From NCBI GenBank assembly GCA_036346225.1, contig JARFIW010001487.1, positions 310,001 to 374,000 on the forward strand: a DNA stretch of 64,000 bases, written 5' to 3'. The position numbers were made by a program, and so were the translations under genes. Under the pieces are notes generated by a model, which ran no database searches, was not told the origin of the DNA, and saw nothing but the letters and a program-made list of their open reading frames with translations. Within the stretch, counting starts at the first letter, position 1, and each line of letters begins with the position of its first letter. Origin of the DNA: Platerodrilus igneus. Taxonomy: Eukaryota; Arthropoda; Insecta; Coleoptera; Lycidae. Shown here piece after piece: positions 1 to 11,080 of the stretch.

Positions 1-841
1 CAAAGTCTCTACTCTATCAACATAGTCTTGTTTATCCAGAATAACCAACCTATTCCCTTTATCGGCCTTTAAATAATAACAATTATTTTGTCGTAAATCT
101 TTAATAATCAGATGATCTTTCCTTGTTTGTTCTGAGGCATTCCTTGCGCAAGTGCGTAAGTTGTTCGAAAGTTGAATTTTGCACGCGTTTCTAATAAAGT
201 TTTTTGAATTGTCATCTAATTTTGAAATGGATTTTTCAATGCCAGCAATAATGTCTTCCAAAGGAGTTTTCAAATGATCTACTCCAAATTTTATGCCTCG
301 ATCAAGGAAAGTCAACTCTTCATTATTAAAGATTTTCGACGATTCGTTAACAACTATTGACTCTAATTCAGGTGAAGTAATTTCCAGTTTTTTAGGAGGT
401 ACATTGACATTGTGTTTCTTTAAAAGAAACTTCAACTTAATGTTTTGCCTATTAATTTTGTCTAACAATTTATGATTGTTGACTTCAAAACAAATCTCTG
501 AAATTATTCCATTCCTGAAAACCGGACTCGGATAAATTGCACGTTAGTGCTAGGTGCGATTTATACGTTTCCAGTTCCAATCTACTAAGTTTACTGTACA
601 GATATTTGATTTCCAAATTAAGCCATTTATCTTTTGCAAAATTGATTATTGCGTTACTACGTTTACAATTACTGCTGATTTTTACGTTAATGAAATTTGG
701 AAAAACTTTGTGGGCTTTACAACTTTTTAGAAATCGAATATCTGCTTTTACAAAACTAATTTTAAGAGCTAAGCTCCGATACCTATTAAGTTCCGAAGAC
801 CGGGAAGTCATAGTTAATAATCTATAGGAACACTGTGGCAC
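1..841 (-). pseudogene. Penelope-like element RT, N-terminal part (left copy)
   Basis: Minus-strand coding remnant of a Penelope-like retroelement, running off the left edge. The open part (841 down to 485) contains NLEIKYLYSKLSRLELETYK, which also appears in the plus-strand copy at 1262-1924. Below 485 the DNA still mirrors that copy, but the frame is shifted. The segment is the region before the reverse transcriptase core; no catalytic motif lies inside the window. On the minus strand it follows the terminal-repeat segment at 826-1187, so the order is terminal repeat, then ORF. This copy and the plus copy diverge from that shared repeat, an arrangement known for Penelope elements. The frameshift makes it inactive as seen. 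Confidence in family high, in exact ends moderate. Confidence 0.8.
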
Positions 842-1187
842 GATTTAAATAAAATTAAATAAAACCCTTAACCACAAAAATCTTTAAATTACTAGATACG
901 TATTTCGACCACTATGTGGTCATCATCAGTAGGAAAAAAAAAAATTAGCTGTATAATTTACTATATTGTTGCTTTAAACACTATCAAGGATATTCTCCTC
1001 ACCCGCAGGCTGGTGTTCTCAACAACAAACAAGTGAATTGTGACATTATAACTTAAATCTACCTAATTTATACTAATTCTAAATCTACTGAAGCGGAACC
1101 AGTTTAATCTTGCTTTCTCATTGGTTGTTGACCAATAGGGAAAGCAAAGCAGATGACTCTTTTGGCCCTTTATCGGTGTTTAAGAGT
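826..1187 (-). repeat. Penelope terminal repeat (pLTR), inverted copy
   Basis: This segment is the reverse complement of 3403-3769 with few differences. Both copies include the last codons of the GIY-YIG ORF (ending ALLSLLVNNQ) followed by noncoding sequence to the element end near CACAGTGTTCCTAT. The pair forms an inverted repeat around the plus-strand copy. Penelope-like elements typically carry such repeats, in direct or inverted order, rather than true LTRs. Confidence 0.8.
892..933 (-). ncRNA. Hammerhead ribozyme-like motif (left pLTR)
   Basis: On the minus strand: CTGATGA (929-923), one extra T, a six-base-pair stem GACCAC/GTGGTC with an ATA loop, GAAA, then ATACGTAT and a C followed by TAG. 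This matches the hammerhead core (CUGAUGA, stem II, GAAA, short stem III, cleavage after UC). Stem III has no loop, so activity would need dimers. Hammerheads are known in Penelope-like terminal repeats. The extra base between CTGATGA and stem II is the main reservation. Confidence 0.6.
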
Positions 1188-3463
1188 TTAACGTAAAAAT
1201 CAGCAGTAATTGTAAACGTAGTAACGCAATAATCAATTTTGCAAAAGATAAATGGCTTAATTTGGAAATCAAATATCTGTACAGTAAGCTTAGTAGATTG
1301 GAACTGGAAACGTATAAATCGCACCTAGCACTAACGTGCAATTTATCCGAGTCCGGTTTTCAGGAATGGAATAATTTCCAGAGATTTGTTTTTGAAGTCA
1401 ACAATCATAAATTGTTAGACAAAATTAATAGGCAAAACACTAAGTTGAAGTTTCTTTTAAAGAAACACAATGTCAATGTACCTCCTAATAAACTGGAAAT
1501 TACTTCACCTGAATTAGAGTCAATAGTTGTTAACGAATCGTCGAAAATCTTTAATAATGAAGAGTTGACTTTCCTTGATCGAGGCCTAAAATTTGGAGTA
1601 GATCATTTGAAAACTCCTTTGGAAGACATTATTGCTGGCATTGAAAAATCCATTTCAAAATTAGATGACAATTCAAAAAACTTAATTAGAAACGCGTGCA
1701 AAATTCAACTTTCGAACAACTTACGCACTTGCGCAAGGAATGCCTCAGAACAAACAAGGAAAGATCATCTGATTATTAAAGATTTACGACAAAATAATTG
1801 TTATTATTTAAAGGCTGATAAGGGGAATAGGTTGGTTATTCTGGATAAACAAGACTATGTTGATAGAGTAGAGACTTTGCTGTCTGAGGGTCCTTACAGG
1901 CCAATAGTCAAAAACGTAAAATGAAGTTCCTTTAAACAAAATGATTAAATCAACAGAGTCTGTTTTGAAAGAATGTCCAAACCTAATTTCGCCCACACTA
2001 AAATTAAAATTAAAATTTCGAATCCTGAAATGCCAAAGCTTTACTGTTTACCAAAGATTCACAAAATAATAAATCGATGAGACCAATAGTTTCAGGTATC
2101 AACTCACCGACTTACTATTTATCACGATGGCTGTCAAATGAATTTAAGAATTTAAAGTTTAATAGTTTGTCTGTACAAAACTCTTTAGTGTTCATTAATA
2201 AAATTAAAAATATCACATTAGAAGAGAACGAAATCTTAATTTCATTTGATGTCAGTTCATTATTCCTAGTGTTCCAATACCACGTACTTTAACATATTTA
2301 AAGGATGTTCTTATAGATAGTGGTATTGATGATGATAAAGTTGAGGACTATATCAAGCTTGTTTCGCATTGCATGTCCCAGAACTGTTTTCAATTCAACA
2401 ACAAGTTGTACGAACAACATGAAGGCACAGCAATGGGAAATAGCTTATCACCTTTATAGCAAATTTATTTATGTCTCGTTTTGAAACCGAGTTAAAAGAA
2501 AACTCCAAATACTTCCCAAGAATATGGTTAAGGTACGTGGATGATATTTTGCAGTTTTTGACACGTCTAAATCAAATGTTGATGATTTTCTTAAAAATGA
2601 ATTCAAAATTTCAAAGCATAAAATTTACGTATGAACTAGAGAATAATGGACAATTACCCTTTTAGATACATTAGTAATTAGAAATGGTAATAAATTAGAA
2701 TTTGACATTTATAGAAAAGAAACCAATGTAAATCGCTTTATTTTGTCTTTCTCTAATCATAGCATACAACATAAGTTGGCTTCATTTAACTTTTATTTAA
2801 TAGATTATTGAATTTCCTTTAAATAAAAACAGATTTAATAAGGAATTTGCTCTTATTAAACAAATAGCGAATTACAATGGTTTCTCTTCTGATATTATAG
2901 ATAATATTTTTAGAAAGTGTAAAAATAGGATCAACATCCGTAAATCAACGACTTTGCAATCAACCACCTCTAACGATAATGTTAAATATGTTAAACTTCC
3001 GTTTCACAAAACCACAAAGGGTCTTGATAAAATATTCAAACAGTGTAATTTCAAAATTGCTTTTACTAATAATAATAAAATTAAAGATTTGCTAGGTAAT
3101 CCAAAAGACAAGGTGGAAAAATTGCAAAAGTCGGGGATTTATGAAATTAGTTGTGCAGGGCCAGGGTGTTTTCAAAAATATATTGGTCAGACCAAGAGGA
3201 ATATAACAACAAGATTTAAAGAACACATTGCTCACTTCAAATATGGTAAATATAAAAGGTCTCAGGTCGCCAAACATATATTTGAAACCAGCCACCCCGT
3301 TAAACTAGAAAATGTTAAATTGTTAAAAGCGGTACCAACGTTTTCCTCCTTAAATGCCTATGAATCAATTAAAATTGTTAAACATAAAAGACCCCTCTTA
3401 AACACCGATAAAGGGCCAATAGAGTCATCTGCTTTGCTTTCCCTATTGGTCAACAACCAATGA
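1188..3463 (+). pseudogene. Penelope-like RT with GIY-YIG endonuclease (broken)
   Basis: Plus-strand Penelope-like polyprotein, broken into several frames. The N-terminal domain is open at 1262-1924. Further on are MPKLYCLPKIHK (about 2030-2065), RPIVSGINSPTYYLSRWL (2080 on), SFDVSSLF, a GTAMGNSLSPL motif near 2430-2455, and the YVDD catalytic box near 2538. The last open frame (2954-3463) holds a GIY-YIG endonuclease: GIYEISC, then KYIGQTKRNITTRFKEH, ending within the terminal repeat. RT copies the element RNA and the GIY-YIG domain nicks target DNA. Frameshifts lie near 1924, 2030, 2270 and 2455, and a stop interrupts the RT, so this copy is dead. The 5' end is truncated at the junction with the inverted repeat. 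Confidence 0.9.
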
Positions 3464-3769
3464 GAAAGCAAGATTAAACTGGTTCCGCTTCAGTAGATTT
3501 AGAATTAGTATAAATTAGGTAGATTTAAGTTATAATGTCACAATTTACTTGTTTGTTGTTGAGAACACCAGCCTGCGGGTGAGGAGAATATTCTCGATAG
3601 TGTTTAAAGCAACAATATAGTAAATTATACAGCTAATTTTTTCTTTATTTTTTTTTCCTACTGATGATGACCACATAGTGGTCGAAATACGTATCTAGTA
3701 ATTTAAATATTTTTTGTGGTTAAGGGTTTTTATTTAATTTTATTTAAATCGTGCCACAGTGTTCCTATT
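3403..3769 (+). repeat. Penelope terminal repeat (pLTR), direct copy
   Basis: 3' terminal repeat of the plus-strand Penelope-like copy, beginning inside the last codons of the GIY-YIG ORF. It contains an A/T-rich tract and the hammerhead-like motif and ends near GTGCCACAGTGTTCCTAT. Its inverted partner is 826-1187. Confidence 0.8.
3658..3698 (+). ncRNA. Hammerhead ribozyme-like motif (right pLTR)
   Basis: CTGATGA at 3661-3667, T, GACCAC-ATA-GTGGTC stem at 3669-3683, GAAA at 3684-3687, stem III ATAC/GTAT (3687-3694) without a loop, predicted cleavage after C3695, and a three-pair stem I (CTA 3658-3660 with TAG 3696-3698). The sequence is identical to the left-copy motif in its core. The tiny stem III fits the dimeric hammerheads reported for Penelope-like elements. 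Confidence 0.6.
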
Positions 3770-3780
3770 GATTATTACTT

Positions 3781-4924
3781 TGTAGTTTAAACTATTGAAA
3801 ACTAATGTCTTAATAATTATATATAAAAACTTAGATCTTTGAACTTTACACTAAATTAAACTCTTGTTTTATAGGATTGTTTACCAAAGCAATCTGTTCA
3901 AGAACTTAGATTATTAATCATACTGAATAGATTTTATTACTAGAATTTACTTATTCATGTTGAATATTTAACATACAGTTAAGTAGTTTCTTACACATAA
4001 TACTTTTTTAACAAGGCTTAAAATTACTAATTAAAAGATCCTATTACATAAGTAATTTTTAAAAAATGTACGTCGTTTGATCAGTACTGGGAAAATGACA
4101 AAAGCTAATAATTTTGGTAATGAAATATATGATGCCTATTTACGCTAAAGGCTCTGATATAATCAAGTTTATTACAGAAATAGAAATGGTTAACTAAACA
4201 CCTACAAAATTTATTGTAAATGCCTGTCACTTTGAAACAGAATTATTTTTAGTTAATATATGCCTTGGTATCTAACAAGTCTAATCTTTTTATAAATTTA
4301 GAAGTGGTTAATCACACTTTAAGAAATACTTAAGAAGTTGTATTTATTCTGCCTCATACATATTTGTGGATTCTGTAAATCTTATATAAACCAATAGTTT
4401 ATAAATTTAATTAAGTAGAGTGTCCATGCACCAATAGCCACAAACAAAATTTTATAAGTACGTAGAACTTGTTCGATTTATTGATTTTATTATTTTGAGA
4501 CGCAAACTGCTATCTCTAATGCATTTTTATGTACTTTATTTTATTTCAAGACAAACGTTTATACCACCTGTGAATACAAAATCTTGTATTCCTGTAACAG
4601 AATACATTCGTTGAGGTTCCTGTATTTTTTTTGGCAATATTCCTTGGTCTTATATATTGCATAAGTACAGTGGCGCCTGACCCATCCGTATTTGTTTAAC
4701 AACCCCCCTGATAGTCTATAAAAACCGCTGAAGATAGAGTTCAGAGTTAGTCCGGAAGTCTACAAAAGTCAGTTTGTGTTAATATGGATAAATCACTTCT
4801 GCACGACTTTTGTTAGAAATATGTTTGCGTAGGTATCCCCTAAGTCTAACATAGTAAAAGCTTAAACGTTTCACTGTCGCTGCATAATATGGTTTGACAA
4901 ATCTTTGAAAATAATATTGTTGCA
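3781..4924 (+). repeat. 5' LTR-like direct repeat
   Basis: TG...CA bounded repeat. A TATA-like TCTATAAAAAC lies near 4713 and a start-like TCAGAGTTAGTCC just after it, as in insect LTR promoters. It differs from the second repeat by scattered substitutions and a 28-bp segment (GTACAGTGGCGCC region) missing from the second copy. Confidence 0.65.
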
Positions 4925-4945
4925 CTAGCGCCCAACGTCCGGGCC
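4925..4945 (+). other. Primer-binding-site-like sequence
   Basis: CTAGCGCCCAACGTCCGGGC follows the repeat end directly. It resembles the GGCGCCCAACG type of retrotransposon primer-binding site, with one mismatch at the second G. Inference from position and motif only. Confidence 0.45.
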
Positions 4946-5355
4946 TTGATTTGTTTCAACGTATGGCCCTCAATTTTTTTTAACTGGTCGCAAGTGAGTG
5001 ATTTGATTTTGTTGTTAGACATTTTATCGATTCCCAATAAATAGTTGATTATGTATTTTAGTAGTGAATATAATTGTTCATGTTTGTTCCCTCTTTGATT
5101 ATTGTTAAAATATACAGAAATTATTTCAAAGAATAAAATTGACACTTTGTGACTCACTAGTATATATAAAGTTGAATAGTGACAAATGTAATAAAACCCG
5201 CTTGTTTGATTAATTTCTCGATATAAGGAATAATGCTCTAATAATTTGGTACACTGGTTTTTGCTGTAGTTATATCGTTTAAAGATTGCTTTTGTACAAT
5301 TTTGTTTTTATAGCAATTTTTTTTTATTTATGTCGGCATTGCAGCGCAGCATATT

Positions 5356-5473
5356 AAGTTCTATTTGGTCTAGGCGAAATTTGTCGTCGTAGTTGGTCGC
5401 TCAGCAGTACATTAGTCTAGACGACACTCGCGAAGATTTGATCACTCAGCAGTATATAAGTCTAGACGAGACT
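5356..5473 (+). repeat. Short tandem repeat, about 44-bp unit
   Basis: GTCTAGACGA-type segments recur at about 5369, 5415 and 5460. The last two units share CTCAGCAGTA and AGTCTAGACGA at a 44-bp spacing. Noncoding; lies in the interior of the old LTR element. Confidence 0.5.
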
Positions 5474-5984
5474 TGTGGTAAGTTTGTTACTTTAGTATTT
5501 TAACATCATTATTTGAGGTTAGTCAAGATGTAATTTTTTTGTTTATTAATCTAGGTGAGGTTCATAGAGGAGTTTGTCATTCTAGCAAATTTATGCGTTG
5601 TAGGGTACATTTTTTTGTTTTTCGACAGTTTGGTTATGAGTAGAGTGAGAGTGTACCAAAGCATGGAGTTGTCGTTAGCCATAGTGGCGATTAGTTTTTA
5701 TAGAAAATTTAATTAGTAAATTGCGAGTTGTACTTTTTGGATTTTTTCGCGTCATAATTCAACATCACAAAAGTTTTAGGCTAATTAGTTCCCAAAGTTT
5801 ATTTTGTTGCTCACACTTCGAGTACGAAGACAGATATGTATTAAAAATTTCTACAAGAAAAGGTGTTAAAAAAACTTATAAAAAGACAGAAGTATAATAG
5901 CCGGCTTTCTGTTATTTCTTTAAAGGTTATTTCTGAGAAAAATAAATATAAGTTGTTTAATAGTGATGGTTGGTCCAAATGGTT

Positions 5985-6200
5985 AGAAAAAGTTAAAACA
6001 TTAAATTTTCTGCGAAGTTAGCTCCGAAATTTGTGTTAAGTATAGTTCGTGAAAAAATTTCGAACTTAGCGTATGAACTGGAAAACGAAGATGGTTCTAG
6101 AGCTGCCCGTTGGCAGGTATATGATTTGAAGCCATTTCATGCACTAGATTCCTATATCGCTTATCCAGAAATTCAAGTTGTAAATATTAAACTTATGTAG
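5985..6200 (+). pseudogene. Integrase C-terminal remnant
   Basis: One open frame reads FSAKLAPKFVLSIVREK near 6005-6055 and AYELENEDGSRAARWQVYDL near 6070-6130. This matches the end of Gypsy-type integrases (KLAPKY..GPF, VYEL.DE.G, W.VKDLKPF). No catalytic domain is preserved upstream. It supports a plus-strand LTR retrotransposon between the two repeats. Confidence 0.6.
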
Positions 6201-7444
6201 ATAAAGTTATATATGTCAAATCCTAAGAAATTTTTTTTGATATTTTATAAAGTGGTGGAAGTGTTGCATATTGATGAACTGAATTTGTTATAGCAGGATC
6301 GATGTTTATTGAATTGCTTTATTTTAGATTTGAGCTTCACTTAGTTCATCAAAAAAATTTTTATGTGCCCAAGGGTACGCGCTCGTTTGAGTGGCAAACC
6401 CCTTCCGTTATTAGTGTTTTATAATAGAACTATACATCTAATAACCGCCAAGGATTATTTATGCTATTAAAGCATGATAGTCGAATAGATAAAATTTCTA
6501 TTCGTCCAAATTATAATATTCAAAATTTATTGTAGTATATTTGTGAAATGTACAATATATGGATGTAATGAAATTTGAAAAATTTTCTTATAGATTTCAC
6601 AAAAGTTGTTAATATTGAATACTTGAATCCAAATCACTTAATCCCCAAGCTTGCCCCCGTGACAATTACCCCTGTACATAATATGTTACTAATATTAGTG
6701 TTATTTGTTTGTGCAGAGAGGCACAAAATATTTTCTGATGTTGTATAATGAGGAGTTATACAATTTGATATTTTATTATAAAAATTCTTCTGTAGTGCTA
6801 GACGATTAGATTATGACTTCTTCCCGATTTTGACTTTCCAATTTTGACTTCCCGATTATGTCTCCAATTTTTGGACGTGTTGTACACGAAAGTACAACCG
6901 CACTCTCAATTCAATTTTGATCTATGGTTAAAACATTCTAAATGGATTAGAATTAGTTGTGTTAAGAATTTTCTCCTAATATGTTTAAGATTATACATAG
7001 TCTTAGATTTAGTTTGTACTTACAGAAGTTTTTGGTTTAATAATGTATAACAGCCAATTTATAGCGTATAAATTGTATACGAATGGAAACCTACAATAAT
7101 GGGATCTGCAGTTTAAGCTACTGATTGATGTGGTATAATTTTCTTGGTTAGAGATTTCAATGATGGCTCTCCCCAACGGCGGATTCCACACTTTATTTTT
7201 GTGGTTCTGATCTTCAGGATATTGCCGTAACAAAATGGACAAGAAGTTTTTGCTGTCATTATGTAGTATTAGAAGCGCACATATGCTTCGAGTTTATCTA
7301 CTAAATGGTTTGTAGCAATTTGCACTCTACGTTCGAGGTCGGTAAGCCGATTTTCTTTTGTTAAAAAAACCATCTGTTTGACGTACAACGTTTAGTGGTT
7401 ATTTTTCTCCAATTAGAAGATATCCATGGTTAAGTTGTAATCTT
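6201..7444. other. Noncoding interior, nothing recognised
   Basis: AT-rich stretch between the integrase remnant and the second LTR-like repeat. The short open frames at 6844-7050 and 7009-7242 resemble no family I know and look like chance. Confidence 0.5.
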
Positions 7445-8549
7445 TGTAGTTTAAACTATTGAAAACTAATTTCCTAATAATTATATTTAAAAACTTAGAT
7501 CTTTACATTTACACTAAATTAAACTCTTGCTTTATAAGATTGTTTACCAAAGCAATCTGTTCAAGAACTTAGATTATGAATCATACTGATTAGATTTTAT
7601 TACTAGAATTTGCTTATTCATGGTGATTATTTATCATACAGTTGAGTAGCTTCTTATACATTATACTTTTTAACAAGGCTTAAAATTACTAATTAAAAGA
7701 TCCTATTACATAGGTAATTTAGAAAAATGTACGTCGTTTGATCAGTACTGGAAAAATAACAAAAGCTAATAATTTTGTTAATGAAATATTTAATGCCTAT
7801 TTACGTTAAAGGCTCTAATATAATCAAGTTTATTACAGAAATAGCAATGGTTAACTAAACACTTACAAAATTTACTGTAAATGCCTGTCAGTTTGAAACA
7901 GAATTATTCTTAGTTAATATATGCCTTGGGATCTAACAAGTCTAATCTTTTTATAAATTTCGAAGTGGTTAATCACATTTTAAGAAATACCTAAGAAGTT
8001 GTATTTATTCTACCTCATACATATTTGTGGATTCTAAAAATCCTATATAAACTAAGGGTGTATAAATTAAATAAGTAGAGTGTCCATGCACCAATGTCCA
8101 CAAACAAAATTTTATAAGTACGTAGAACTTGTCTGATTTATTGATTTTATTATTTTGAGACGCAAACTGCTATCTCCAATGCATTTTTATGTACTTTATT
8201 TTATTTCAGGACAAACGTTTATACCACCTATGAATACAAAATCTTATATTCCAATAACAGAATATACTCGTTGAGATTCCTGTATTTTTCTTGGCGATAT
8301 TTCTTGTTCCCATCCGTATTTGTTTAACGACCCCCCTGATAGTCTCTAAAATCCGCTAAAGATAGAGCTCAGAGTTAGTCTAGAAATCTACAAAAGTCAT
8401 TTTGTGTTAATACGGATAAGTCAACATCTTCTGCACGTCTTTTGTTAGAAATATGTTTGCCTAGGTATCCCCTAAGTCAAACATAGTAAAAGCTTAAATG
8501 CTTCACTGCATAATGTGGTTTGACAAAGCATTAAAATAATATTGTTGCA
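7445..8549 (+). repeat. 3' LTR-like direct repeat
   Basis: Second copy of the 1.1-kb repeat, in the same orientation as 3781-4924, diverged by point changes and small indels. Its TATA-like box is changed (TCTCTAAAATCC). Confidence 0.65.
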
Positions 8550-9091
8550 TAGTAGTGCAAGTAACTCAATTCGTAAGCGTTCAGAAAGGGGTAATGTGAG
8601 TTCCAGTTCCAAACGGTGCAGATACCGACAATGCGTACCAGCTCCGCAGTAGGAGGAATTAACCAATTCTGAAAAAAAAAACTCTCATTTAAATAACATT
8701 GTCATCTTAAATTTGACTCCCATAAGCAATACACATGCAAAAAATTGCACAAATCTGATATTTTGCACAATAGTTTTCTTCGACTAAGCATCTTTTGGCT
8801 CCAGGCACGGATAATTTCAACATTTGCAACGAATTCGCACAATTAGCAACAAAATTTGCACAATAGTTTTCTTCAACTAAGCAATTTTTAGCCCCAGGCA
8901 TGGCTAAATTAATTAAATTCTAATTTGCGCAATTATTCGTACATTGGCGAGGGGTCAGCACCCCGATCTGGCACGGATCTTGTTCTCATCTGGACCATCT
9001 AACCTTTAATCGGCAAATATTCGCCTAAATTTGCACAATAGTTTTCTTCAAGTAAGCATTTTTTAGCTCCAGGCATGGCTCGTGCTAGTCA

Positions 9092-9196
9092 TCATAAATT
9101 TGACTCCCATAAGCAATACACATGCAAAAAATTGCACAATAGTCATCATAAATTTGACTCCCATAAGCAATACACATGCAAAAAATTGCACAAATC
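9092..9196 (-). repeat. 51-bp tandem duplication in left TIR
   Basis: Two adjacent copies of a unit containing AAATTTGACTCCCATAAGCA and ATGCAAAAAATTGCACAAT. The same doublet occurs on the right arm near 21955-22050, so it predates or is homogenised with the TIR pair. The open frame across it is only a translation of the repeat. Confidence 0.8.
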
Positions 9197-9542
9197 TGAT
9201 ATTTGCACAATAGTTTTCTTCGACTAAGTATCTTTTGTCGGCGCCCTGATCTGGACCGTCGGCCCCCCGGCATCCTTCCTCAGGACCGCCGGATAGGCAA
9301 ATTCTTCCGCTAATTTATTTAATCTTTAAACTAATTTAATACATGACTAGATTAATCCCATTAACCCTAATGCAAATTATTGCAAATTAAATTCTTATTT
9401 GTCACAATCACAAATATTTGCACCGGATAGGCAAATTCTTCCGCTAATTTATTTAATCTTTTAAACTAATCTAATACATAACTAGATTAATCCATTAACC
9501 CTAATGCAATCTTTTGCAAATTAAATTTTTATTTACCACAAT

Positions 9543-9566
9543 CCCCCGTCGGGGTCCCGACAGGGG
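9543..9566. repeat. GC-rich palindrome in TIR (copy 1)
   Basis: CCCC.GTCGGGG followed by CCCGAC.GGGG forms a hairpin-capable palindrome in otherwise AT-rich DNA. Sister copies are at 9859-9884 (left arm) and 21259-21282 and 21575-21598 (right arm). Confidence 0.8.
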
Positions 9567-9579
9567 CGTCAGATAGGCA

Positions 9580-10340
9580 AATTCTTCCGGATTAAGCAGA
9601 TTAAGAGTTAATTTAATTACATCAATTAATTATTTATTTATTAAAGAATTACATAATAAAAATACAAAGTCATCTTAAATTTGACTCCCATTTGAGCATA
9701 TGCATAACAATTTCTAAATTTGCCTTAATCATGGCTTGGGATGCAGAGATGATTAAGAGTCAATATAATTACATCAATAAACTAATCTAATACATAACTA
9801 GATTAATCCATTAACCCTAATGCTATCTTTTGCAAATTAAATTCTTATTTGCCACAATCCCCCGTCGGGGCCCCCCGACAGGGGCGTCAGATAGGCAAAT
9901 TCTTCCGGATTAAGCTGATTAAGAGTTAATTTAATTACATCAATTAATTATTTATTTATTAAAGAATTACATAATAAAAATACAAAGTCATCTTAAATTT
10001 GACTCCCATTTGAGCATATGCATGACAATTTCCAAATTTGCCTTAATCATGGCTTGGGATGCAGAGATGATTAATAGTCAATATAATTACGTCAATTAAT
10101 TATTTATTTATTAAAGAATTACATAATAAAAATACAAAGTCATCTTAAATTTGACTCCCATATAAGCATATGCATGGGGATACCTAAATTTCCCTTAAGA
10201 TGATTAAGCTGATTAAGAGTCAATTAATTACATCAATTATTTATTAAAGAATTACATAATAAAAATACAAAGTCATCTAAAAATTGACTCCCATTTGAGC
10301 ATATGCATGACATTTTTTAAATTTGCCTTAATCATCTTAA
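9580..10340. repeat. Tandem subrepeats in left TIR
   Basis: About four units of 150-310 bp, each with TTAAAGAATTACATAATAAA, AATACAAAGTCATCTTAAAT, TTGACTCCCAT and a GCATATGCAT-like segment. Some units include the palindrome and the TTCTTCCG module. The right arm has the mirror set at about 20640-21560. Confidence 0.8.
9859..9884. repeat. GC-rich palindrome in TIR (copy 2)
   Basis: CCCCGTCGGGG, then CCCCCCGACAGGGG. Same hairpin as at 9543 with a longer central C run. Confidence 0.8.
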
Positions 10341-11080
10341 CACACCCAGATCTTCACTACTACCGCACAAATCAAACCACACCAAAGTTTGCCAAAAAAG
10401 GTACCAATTTTGACTATGACATCACAGTAGTATCATCTACAGGAATGCATCGTTAATCTAATACAGACACCAACATTTCACAATAAGCGCAAACAATCGG
10501 TTACCATTCTTTGCCACACAGGTTTAACACTATATCATTTTAGCACAAATTTGTATTTTATATAATCCAAGTTTACAATAAGTACTTTTGCATGCATTTC
10601 GCACAAAACATTTATGAAATGCAGCTTTAGGTCTTCTTCTATCGCCAGTATAATTACTAGGCTTAATAACCTGTTTGTGGATAAAGTATTTTTAATGTAA
10701 AAAAATTTGCAAAAACATATTGTTGAATGGCAATGTGTCATATGCAAAACAATTTTATTTGTTAATACGTTTCTGTTAAAGACAGGTTTCACGCGTAATA
10801 AAATACAGTTCTAGCTCAAAGCGAAAACATTAGTTTGGATAATGATGTAGTTAATATATATCTATAACCGTTCTAGAGGTGTATTTAATGAATATTGTGG
10901 TACAAGTTTTCGCATCCATTTAAACCAAATGCAAACGCTTGCAAATAATTTAGGGATGACTTAACAGCATTTGCAAACTATCATTTTGAGTTCATTATTA
11001 CGTTTATAGCACTAACCATATTTTTAGAATGTAATGAAATGTAATCAATAGTTTATACAGTTTATTCGGTATACTAATCA

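Larger units (their letters stand above)
3781..8549 (+). mobile_element. Decayed LTR retrotransposon
   Basis: Two direct repeats of about 1.1 kb (3781-4924 and 7445-8549), each starting TGTAGTTTAAAC and ending TTGCA, flank 2.5 kb. Directly after the first repeat comes a primer-binding-site-like sequence. An integrase C-terminal remnant lies in the interior. No gag, RT or RNase H could be read and no purine tract is obvious before the second repeat. No matching target duplication is visible: the left flank ends ATTATTACTT and the right flank starts TAGTAGTGC. The element is old, and its left end abuts the Penelope-like copy. Confidence 0.65.

Noticed and set aside
4668..4680. Primer-binding site at CAGTGGCGCCTGACC
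   Set aside because: Lies inside the LTR-like repeat upstream of its TATA box and is missing from the second repeat copy.
4846..5157. 103-aa minus-strand ORF over the LTR end and primer site
   Set aside because: Overlaps LTR, primer-site-like sequence and leader; no recognisable domain; likely chance.
8472..9273. Short Cys/Ala-rich minus ORFs (MPGAKNCLVEENYC type) and right-arm mirrors at 21840-22433
   Set aside because: They are translations of noncoding TIR modules present in both arms and decayed equally in all frames.
9092..10340. CRISPR-like array in the TIR
   Set aside because: Repeats are long, degenerate and mirrored on the right arm; spacers are not unique; eukaryotic Polinton TIR subrepeats.
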